This document shows, one piece after another, positions 29,350 to 36,221 of a stretch of DNA of 36,221 bases. The notes under the pieces were generated by a model. That model was not told where the DNA came from. It ran no database searches and saw nothing but the letters and a program-made list of their open reading frames with translations. Position 1 is the stretch's first letter, and each line of letters opens with the position of its first letter. A program made the translations under genes and the position numbers. The DNA is from Caryophanales bacterium (GTDB lineage Bacteria; Bacillota_I; Bacilli_A; RFN20; CAG-449), in the NCBI GenBank assembly GCA_029006735.1, contig JAQXGN010000016.1, forward strand, positions 1-36,221. Reading direction: 5' to 3'.

Positions 29350-29375
29350 GGCCCCCAAGTTTACACCTGAGAGCC
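29350..29375 (-). promoter_or_regulatory. Intercistronic RNA hairpin between the GH3 and lipoprotein genes
   Basis: Minus strand GGCTCTCAGG-TGTAAA-CTTGGGGGCC: 10-bp stem with three G.U pairs, no following U tract. Confidence 0.5.
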
Positions 29376-29408
29376 ATTTGCAATTATAAGATTTTTATAA
29401 TATTTAAA

Positions 29409-32400
29409 TTATTTTTCTTCTTTTTTCTTCTTTAAAGCGATAGCTGCTGCACCGAGAGCTAATGAGCCAAGAACTGTTGTTGTTGCTACGATAGAACCTG
29501 CGCATCCTTTTCCATCAACGCCATCTTTTCCATCTGTACCATCTTTACCGTCAGCTCCTGCAGGACCTTGTGGACCTGTTGCACCTGTGTCACCTTTGTC
29601 ACCTTTATCACCTTTTGGACCTGTTGCACCTGTATCACCTTTGTCACCTTTTGCACCATCTTGTCCATCTTGTCCAACGACTACACCAAGGTTAACAACT
29701 GTACCATCTTCGTATTCGATGACTAATTCGCCTGATTCGTTAATTGTTGTAGAAACAATACCACCATGTGATTCTGGTACTTGTACTTCTGGTAATTGAG
29801 CATAAACTGTAACTGTAGAAGTAAGATTGATATTACCTTGTCTCGATCCGTTTTGATAAGTACCTGTTTGTTTTACAGTGATTTTAGCATCTTCATTACC
29901 AACTTCAACAGTGATATTACCTGTTTCTGGATCATAAACGACACCTTCACCTGTGACTGTAACTTCATTTGTTAAGACTGGTCTTGAAGCGTTTCCGTTA
30001 TATGGATCACCGACTTTATAAATATTGACACCTATATCATTAATATTAACTGTAATTGTTGAGCCTGCTGCTGCTTTTAAGTTTTCAACAACTAAATCAA
30101 TTGTTGCTGTTCTTGCAAGCCAGTTATCAATAATAGCTTTAACTGTAATCTTACCTTTGAATTCTTCTTTAATAGAACCAGTGATTGCACCTGTTTTTTC
30201 ATCGACAACAATACCTTCTGGTAAGTTAACACCTTCGTATCTTACTGGTAATCCTTTTGTGACTTCTTCAGAAATAGCTGCTGATCCTTTAATTGCAGCA
30301 TTTGGAAGTGTTTTGATTGATGTTGTATCAGCAACATATGTTTCAATATTCTTACCATCTGCAGTAATTGTATCTAAGCCATTTTGCATGTTGTTTGAAT
30401 TTGCTGATGAATATAATACGTTCATAGCAGCATTTCTAATTGTAAAGTATTGTGTTGGAGATTCTGTACCAACTGCTGGATCACCTACTAAGTTACCAGC
30501 GAGAACGCCACCTTTACCTTCTCTTAATGAAGCATCCCAAACACCATCGATACTTTGTCTTGATTGTGAACCTTGTTGTGTTTCACTATATGAGATCTTT
30601 GTATTTAATAATAATTCACAACCACCACGTTGAATGTAGTTAGCATATGCCATACCACCCATGTAGTAGTCAGTAACACCTGCACCTTTGAAGCCCCATT
30701 CTTCTCTTAAGATTTCAACGTTCATCATGTAGTTACCAAATGATGGAACTGCACCTGTTGAGTTGAATGCTGTCATAACACCTGTTGCGTTACCATATTT
30801 TGTTGCATATTCGAAGTTCTTTAATTGATTTTCACGGAATGATTGTTCTGTACCGAATACTGCAATACCTTCTGTACGGTTTGTTTCTTGATCATTTAAT
30901 GAATAGTGTTTTAAGTAAACAACACAGCCTTTTTCTTGTGCGCCTCTTACAACTTCAGCTGCGATATATCCACCATGGACACCATCTTGTGAATAATATT
31001 CAAAGTTACGTCCTGCGAATGGAGAACGGTGTGTATTCATAGCTGGACCATACCAACCTGTAACACCAATCATTAATGATTCGTTACCAACAACTTTACC
31101 TTGTTTGTAAGCTAAATCTTTGTTAAATGTTGAAGCAACGTTTGTTTCACATACCCAAGCTAAACCAGATTTACCTTTTGCAACTGTACCCATAACACTA
31201 TTACTTGTTTTTAATTGTCCTGGACCATCTTGGTCAACTTGTAATTTCTTACCTACTGAAGCTAATGCTGGAGTACTATAACCACCATTTGCTAATAATG
31301 CTGCTAATTCATCATATGTTAATTGGTTCATGAACATTGTCCATGCTTCTCTACCTGTTTTTCCATTGAATACATGACCTGCTTGAGTAGTAACTACTTC
31401 GTCAGATTGTGGATCAATACCTGCCATTTCGAATAATTGAATAGCTGTTTTTCCATCAACTCTAGCTGTTTTATCAGTTGCTTGTGTCCAATCTGCTGGG
31501 ATATCAGCATTTGTTTTGTACCATGGGTCTGTTTCTCTATCATCTGATGCATTGTAGTAGTTGTTATATCTTAAGTATTCACCATTTGGTTTATCTTTTG
31601 ATTGACCTGATGCACCCATTGATGCACTACGTGTTTGTAAAGCACCAATTCTATTACCATAGTCTCTTTCTGCTTCGACTGGAGCTGTTGGGAATGTACC
31701 TGCAAAATCAGTTCTTGTCATTAGTTTCATTTTTGATTTTGAGTCTTCCTCTTTCATATTTAATAATGTATCGTAATCATCACCTTTTGATAAGACGTTA
31801 TATGATAAATCATTTGAAAGAGCACCAACAATCTTTTCACCTGTTTTATTGAATGCACCTGCATTTAATGTTACATCAACTGAGTCAATTACAGTATGTG
31901 AATCTTTTTGTAATCTTAATTGATATGCACCTGCTTCAAGTTCCCAACCTGCAAAGTTATTGTGGTTTGCATCGTTATAGTCAAATGATGCTAAATCACC
32001 AACTCTAACTTTTACATTAACGATTTGTTGTTCGCCTGGTCTTAATAATTTTGTTTTTCCAAATCCTACGAAGCATACTTCTGATTTTTCAATTTCATTA
32101 GTTGTGTATGGAGCGTGGTTATATAATTGAACTACTTCTTTACCTGCTACAGTACCAGTATTTTTAACTCTAACTGGAACATTAATGAAGTCATCCATTG
32201 ATGAAGCTGCATTTACTAATGTTGCAACTTCTGCACCTGTAATTGCTAAATGTTGTTCAAATTGTGAATAGCTTAAACCATAACCGAATGGGAATACAAC
32301 TTCTTCATCGTAATTGAATGATGAATCGACAGCTGCACGTGTTTCATAATATTTATAACCAAGATAAATACCTTCTTCATTTTCTGTACCATATGTAGTA

Positions 32401-33386
32401 CTTGTTTTTCCTTCTCCTTCAGCTGTTTTTGTATTGATATATTTATTTGAAGATCTAATTTCTTTACCTTCTTCATCAACGCCTAATACTACTTGAGTAT
32501 TATCGCCAAAGTTTTGCCATGTTGGATCTTTTTTGAAATCAGCTGGCCAAATATCTGATGTTCTACCTGATGGGTTAACTGTACCATTTAAGATTCTACC
32601 AACTGATTCGAAACCATTTTGTCCACCTTGGCCAACCCATAAAATAGCATCAACTGATAATTCACCATCATCAGCAACTAATTCACCAAGTTCCATTACA
32701 TTTGCAATGTTTAATAATACGACAACTTTTGAGAAGTGTTGTTTTGCATGTTTAATTAATTCTCTTTCATTGTCATCTAATTGTAAAACGTGATCTGATT
32801 TATCAGCGTGAGTAGCTACATTCTTTGTGAATAAGTCTGAACCTTCACCGCCAGCTCTACCAATTGTAATTACAGCTGCATCGTCATATAAATCATATGA
32901 TGATTCATCAGCAACTTTATCAACAGTATTATCAACAACAACTGCTGAAGCGCCACCAAACATACCTGCAGATACTGTAGCAGTAGCTCTATTTAAAATA
33001 GTGTTTTGCATGACTTTGTTATTGAGGTTAAAACCTGCAGCTAATAAGCCATCGACAATAGAAGAACCACTTGAAACTGAGCCTGATCCTGTACCACCAT
33101 ATACTGGTTCATATGATCTTGCACCAAATAATGTGATGTTATTACCACTAAGTGGTAATGCGTTATTTTTGTTTTTTAATAAAACCATTGATTCATCTGC
33201 GATTTCAATGTTTAAACTTTTAGCGTAGTTTTCTAACTCTTCAAAAGTTGTGAAATCAGGATGAAAACCTAATTGGTTACTAGCAGCATATACTCCATTT
33301 GCTGCACTTACTGTTCCAGCGCCTGCCATTAAGAAAGCTAATGAAGCAACTGCAACTGCTAAGATTTTGTTAGTAGTTTTTTTCAT
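29409..33386 (-). CDS. Secreted GH3-family glycoside hydrolase, reversed domain order, with Ig-like domains, collagen-like stalk and C-terminal anchor
   Basis: Signal peptide MKKTTNKILAVAVASLAFLMAGAGTVSAA (start 33386; the ORF opens at 33425). GH3_C-like VLLKNKNNALPL..GGTGSGSVSSG precedes barrel motifs AGRNFEYYSQDG, LKHYSLNDQETNR, GVTDYY; 19 Gly-X-Y triplets; tail GCAGSIVATTTVLGSLALGAAAIALKKKKEEK. Confidence 0.9.
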   Translation of the reverse strand: MKKTTNKILAVAVASLAFLMAGAGTVSAANGVYAASNQLGFHPDFTTFEELENYAKSLNIEIADESMVLLKNKNNALPLSGNNITLFGARSYEPVYGGTGSGSVSSGSSIVDGLLAAGFNLNNKVMQNTILNRATATVSAGMFGGASAVVVDNTVDKVADESSYDLYDDAAVITIGRAGGEGSDLFTKNVATHADKSDHVLQLDDNERELIKHAKQHFSKVVVLLNIANVMELGELVADDGELSVDAILWVGQGGQNGFESVGRILNGTVNPSGRTSDIWPADFKKDPTWQNFGDNTQVVLGVDEEGKEIRSSNKYINTKTAEGEGKTSTTYGTENEEGIYLGYKYYETRAAVDSSFNYDEEVVFPFGYGLSYSQFEQHLAITGAEVATLVNAASSMDDFINVPVRVKNTGTVAGKEVVQLYNHAPYTTNEIEKSEVCFVGFGKTKLLRPGEQQIVNVKVRVGDLASFDYNDANHNNFAGWELEAGAYQLRLQKDSHTVIDSVDVTLNAGAFNKTGEKIVGALSNDLSYNVLSKGDDYDTLLNMKEEDSKSKMKLMTRTDFAGTFPTAPVEAERDYGNRIGALQTRSASMGASGQSKDKPNGEYLRYNNYYNASDDRETDPWYKTNADIPADWTQATDKTARVDGKTAIQLFEMAGIDPQSDEVVTTQAGHVFNGKTGREAWTMFMNQLTYDELAALLANGGYSTPALASVGKKLQVDQDGPGQLKTSNSVMGTVAKGKSGLAWVCETNVASTFNKDLAYKQGKVVGNESLMIGVTGWYGPAMNTHRSPFAGRNFEYYSQDGVHGGYIAAEVVRGAQEKGCVVYLKHYSLNDQETNRTEGIAVFGTEQSFRENQLKNFEYATKYGNATGVMTAFNSTGAVPSFGNYMMNVEILREEWGFKGAGVTDYYMGGMAYANYIQRGGCELLLNTKISYSETQQGSQSRQSIDGVWDASLREGKGGVLAGNLVGDPAVGTESPTQYFTIRNAAMNVLYSSANSNNMQNGLDTITADGKNIETYVADTTSIKTLPNAAIKGSAAISEEVTKGLPVRYEGVNLPEGIVVDEKTGAITGSIKEEFKGKITVKAIIDNWLARTATIDLVVENLKAAAGSTITVNINDIGVNIYKVGDPYNGNASRPVLTNEVTVTGEGVVYDPETGNITVEVGNEDAKITVKQTGTYQNGSRQGNINLTSTVTVYAQLPEVQVPESHGGIVSTTINESGELVIEYEDGTVVNLGVVVGQDGQDGAKGDKGDTGATGPKGDKGDKGDTGATGPQGPAGADGKDGTDGKDGVDGKGCAGSIVATTTVLGSLALGAAAIALKKKKEEK
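29505..29675 (-). repeat. Collagen-like region, 19 consecutive Gly-X-Y triplets
   Basis: GQDGQDGAKGDKGDTGATGPKGDKGDKGDTGATGPQGPAGADGKDGTDGKDGVDGKG. Confidence 0.95.
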
Positions 33387-33435
33387 ATTTTCTCCTTTTT
33401 GTATTAGCCACGAACGTGTGCCCATACGTAGCTCG

Positions 33436-33441
33436 ATTATA
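33436..33441 (-). promoter_or_regulatory. Candidate -10 element (TATAAT) for the GH3 gene
   Basis: TGTTATAATC on the minus strand, about 50 nt upstream of the proposed start; no convincing -35. Confidence 0.4.
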
Positions 33442-33512
33442 ACATTTAATATTTTTTTAAAATTGTATTAATCGATAACTTGCTCGAAATTAGAGATAAA
33501 TTGTCGAAAAAA

Positions 33513-33526
33513 TATAAGCGCTTTCA
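33513..33526 (-). promoter_or_regulatory. Candidate cre (CcpA-binding) site
   Basis: Minus strand TGAAAGCGCTTATA against consensus TGWAANCGNTNWCA, one mismatch, upstream of a glycosidase gene. Confidence 0.5.
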
Positions 33527-33833
33527 TTTTTCATATATTTAATAATTTTTTTAGTTATTCTAAAATAATGATCATATTTATCTTTCTCCATAAACGATTT
33601 AAAAAAATAATATGAATATGTTTTATCTTAGTTAAAAAGATTAATCTAATCATCAATAAATAATTTCTAAAAAATAGTGATTTCGCTTCATACCTCTATG
33701 TATATTACCAATTATTGTGTTTTGACTATCTAAAAATGCTGATTATTGACACGAAAAAAATAAAAAAACTTCTTTTTCTCTTATAATAAAAATATAAGAG
33801 AATCTATTAATAGTTTTAATAGCAAAAAGATGA

Positions 33834-35123
33834 TTAATCTAATGGGAATAATAAATTGAGAATAAATATATTTCCATCCACTTGATAATCAAATATTCCT
33901 TTATATTTTCCTGTAATATATTGAATACTTTTTAATCCAATACCATGATTTACTTTATCTTGTTTAGAAGTAACAATATTCTTACCGTTTAATAATAATG
34001 ATTCTTTGACAAAACTATTTTCAACATGAATTGTCAACATCTTTCCTTTTGAAGAAATACTAAACTTAATAAACCTCGAATCTTTTTCATCAACGTTTAA
34101 AACTGCTTCAAGAGCATTATTTAATGCATTACCTAATAGAGAGAATAAATCTGCTTTAGAAAATATATCTAATTTAGATTCATCTACCATCACAGAAAAA
34201 TAAACATTCTCTTCTAAGCATCTTAAGTTAGTTTCAATAACAACTGTTTGAAGAACCTCATTATTATATTGGAAAGTGTTATCATAGTTTTGAACTGCAT
34301 TCTTTAATTCCAATAAGAATTCTTTATTCTGTGGATCATTATCATATTTTTCAAAGATGTTTTTAACATCATGCAATTTCATATTAATGATTTTTAAACT
34401 CTCATCGCTTAATTTAGAATTCTTTTGATTAGATTCAATTATTTTTTCTAATGTTTTTTTATCACGAGCTAAAATATCTACATCAAAAATACCATATAGT
34501 GTGAATAAAAGAATAACACAAAGTAAGATTCCATATACCTTTACACTCTTAGTATCTTGTCGTTCTCCAAACATCATGTAACAACTTAATAAATAGACAA
34601 CAGAGAAAGATACAACCATCAAAATAACAAATAAAATATTATTTGTTCTTTCTGTCAATGCGGTCATTCTTTCATTCTTAGTTCTACGAGTAAATAAGAA
34701 ATATGATAGAACTAAGAGAATTATAAATAATGCATAAGCGATAATATTATTAACTACTGTAGGTAGATTAGAATCAAAAAAAGAAAGAATTAAGTAATAT
34801 AATCGATCATATAAATGCTGCATCAAATATCCAGATAGGCCAAAGAAAAATGCATATTTAATCCTTATTCTAAAGCATAAGAATAATCCAAAAAATATTA
34901 ATACAATAAATACTAAGAAATAAAGATTTAGCCACCCTAGTGTCATTGATCTCATTACACCTTTAGTATTCAAAAAAACTACTGCTAGAGCGTATATTAA
35001 AGAAAATGATATACATCTTATCCAAAAATACTTTCTTTTTGGCATATATATCACAAAAATAGATGTAAAAATAAATAATGCGATTGAAAATCGAAATATA
35101 GTAAAAAAGCTTAAAAATGTCAT
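33834..35123 (-). CDS. Sensor histidine kinase, AgrC/GHKL-like, multi-pass N-terminal sensor
   Basis: Multiple N-terminal hydrophobic segments; LHDVKNIFEKY (HDxKN H-box); LLGNALNNALEAV (N-box); HGIGLKSI (G-box). Confidence 0.9.
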   Translation of the reverse strand: MTFLSFFTIFRFSIALFIFTSIFVIYMPKRKYFWIRCISFSLIYALAVVFLNTKGVMRSMTLGWLNLYFLVFIVLIFFGLFLCFRIRIKYAFFFGLSGYLMQHLYDRLYYLILSFFDSNLPTVVNNIIAYALFIILLVLSYFLFTRRTKNERMTALTERTNNILFVILMVVSFSVVYLLSCYMMFGERQDTKSVKVYGILLCVILLFTLYGIFDVDILARDKKTLEKIIESNQKNSKLSDESLKIINMKLHDVKNIFEKYDNDPQNKEFLLELKNAVQNYDNTFQYNNEVLQTVVIETNLRCLEENVYFSVMVDESKLDIFSKADLFSLLGNALNNALEAVLNVDEKDSRFIKFSISSKGKMLTIHVENSFVKESLLLNGKNIVTSKQDKVNHGIGLKSIQYITGKYKGIFDYQVDGNIFILNLLFPLD

Positions 35124-35827
35124 CTTAAATTCCCCAAATATGCATCTAGTTTTTCTAAGAATTCTTTCTTTTTATGACGAGAGAATAATAGATTATCTCC
35201 ATTCACTACGACTTGTGTTTTATCAAATTTTTCTACATAATTCATATTTACTAAATAACAATTATTGCATAAAGCAAAATGCGTATTACCTAGTTCTTCG
35301 GTGATTACATATAAAGGCCCTTTTACTTTAAAAGAATCTTTAATTGTATGAACAGTTAAATAACTACCATTAACTTCAATATAAGTAATGTCCATTATAT
35401 CAACAACAACGAACCCATCTTTTGTTTTTAATTTAATCTTTTTCTTCTTATATTTTTCTGAAACAGCAACAATTCTATCCATTTTCATTTCGAATGTTTT
35501 ATAATCAACTGGCTTAATAATATAATCCATTGCGTTAACTTCATAGCCTTTGATAACAAACTTTTTAAGATTAGATACAAATACAATAGTAACAAATGAA
35601 TCTTTTTCACGAATCAATTTAGCTAACGATAATCCATCTAAATGAGGCATATCAACATCAAGAAAAATAACATCATAATTAGAATCAAAGTCATCTAAAA
35701 AAGCAAGGCTACTATTAAAAACTGAAACGTGGCAAAAAATAGAATGTTCACTCTCGTATTTTTTGATAAAAGACTCTAAACAAGTTGACATTTCTAATTC
35801 ATCATCGACAACTGCTATTTTAATCAC
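35120..35827 (-). CDS. LytTR-family response regulator
   Basis: Receiver IKIAVVDDELEMS...VIFLDVDMPHLDGLSLA...INYIIKP-type region plus LytTR domain (VDIMDITYIEVNGSYLTVHT); GTG start with GGAGG. Confidence 0.92.
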   Translation of the reverse strand: MIKIAVVDDELEMSTCLESFIKKYESEHSIFCHVSVFNSSLAFLDDFDSNYDVIFLDVDMPHLDGLSLAKLIREKDSFVTIVFVSNLKKFVIKGYEVNAMDYIIKPVDYKTFEMKMDRIVAVSEKYKKKKIKLKTKDGFVVVDIMDITYIEVNGSYLTVHTIKDSFKVKGPLYVITEELGNTHFALCNNCYLVNMNYVEKFDKTQVVVNGDNLLFSRHKKKEFLEKLDAYLGNLR

Positions 35828-35900
35828 TTGAGTTCCTCCACAATTTATTTTTATTAAAATATTTAATAATCAATTTCAAAAAATTTTGATATCACTTATA

Positions 35901-35930
35901 AATATACCCCCCCTACCCGAAGAAAATCAA
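35901..35930 (-). promoter_or_regulatory. Candidate promoter of the two-component operon, with a poly-G spacer
   Basis: Minus strand TTGATT-TTCTTCGGGTAGGGGGGG(18 nt)-TATATT. Confidence 0.45.
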
Positions 35931-36081
35931 GGTTTAGAAGCTTATAGACCAAAAATTATATTCTACAATTTAAAAAGTATACAACTGTCATTGATTATGA
36001 ATAAAGAAAAAAATAGAATTATCAACTATACATAAAGATTCATTTTATGGATACAAAAAAAAAAAATAGATGAGCCCATAG

Positions 36082-36221
36082 TGAACTTGTAAAGTATTCG
36101 TAGACACTTTATAAAAAAAGATTTAATTAAAGCCTAATTCAGTTCTATACTGGATTGGGCTTTTATAATTTAAAGCATAAGCTAATCGCTCATTATTAAA
36201 ATAATGAATGAATTTCTTAAC
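36082..36221 (-). mobile_element. 3' end of a second IS3-family copy, inverted relative to the left end
   Basis: Exact reverse complement of 1-140; transposase C-terminus encoded at complement(36123..36221). Confidence 0.8.
36123..36221 (-). CDS. C-terminal fragment of IS3-family transposase
   Basis: Same 32 residues as at the left end (…YFNNERLAYALNYKSPIQYRTELGFN*). Confidence 0.85.
   Translation of the reverse strand, partial: VKKFIHYFNNERLAYALNYKSPIQYRTELGFN

Noticed and set aside
29486-29677. Minus-strand ORF (MDKMDKMVQKVTKV...) in the collagen region
   Set aside because: Out-of-frame reading of the Gly-X-Y repeat; low complexity keeps frames open.
30025-30633. 202-aa plus-strand ORF antisense to the large GH3 gene
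   Set aside because: Antisense shadow of a strongly supported coding sequence; likely caused by codon bias. Other small ORFs inside the GH3 genes were rejected for the same reason.
33781-33803. CTCTTATA-N7-TATAAGAG hairpin downstream of the sensor kinase as a certain terminator
   Set aside because: The stem is weak and the T tract is several bases away, so read-through into the GH3 gene cannot be excluded.
1-36221. Whole window as a 36-kb composite transposon bounded by 140-bp TIRs
   Set aside because: Content is core chromosomal genes, and the repeat length matches a k=141 assembly break at a collapsed IS; no direct evidence of mobility as a unit.

Overview
AT-rich 36.2-kb segment that looks like a contig from an uncultured low-GC Firmicute (Bacilli/Erysipelotrichia-like; the taxon is an inference). 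Most genes lie on the minus strand. Both ends carry the same perfect 140-bp sequence in inverted orientation, which is the 3' end of an IS3-family insertion sequence (transposase C-terminus plus terminal repeat). The body is mostly chromosomal housekeeping: GatCAB, PcrA/UvrD helicase, AsnS, GalE, GalM-like epimerase, phosphoglucomutase/phosphomannomutase, RluD-type pseudouridine synthase, RlmA-type methyltransferase, YbaK-type deacylase, a TIGR01212-type radical SAM protein and two tRNAs. The most distinctive part is 25.3-36.0 kb. It holds a LytTR response regulator and HDxKN-type sensor kinase, followed by a 1.3-kaa GH3 glycosidase with reversed domain order, Ig-like domains, a collagen-like Gly-X-Y stalk and a Cys-containing C-terminal anchor. 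Next come a CBM-like lipoprotein with a 10-aa tandem-repeat linker and a second reversed-order GH3 with a membrane segment at each end. Together these look like a cell-surface saccharide-degradation locus. Several uncharacterised membrane or secreted proteins and an XRE regulator coupled to an acidic-repeat protein are also present. No CRISPR array, toxin-antitoxin pair or phage module was recognised. Family calls come from motif recognition by eye; no database search was possible.
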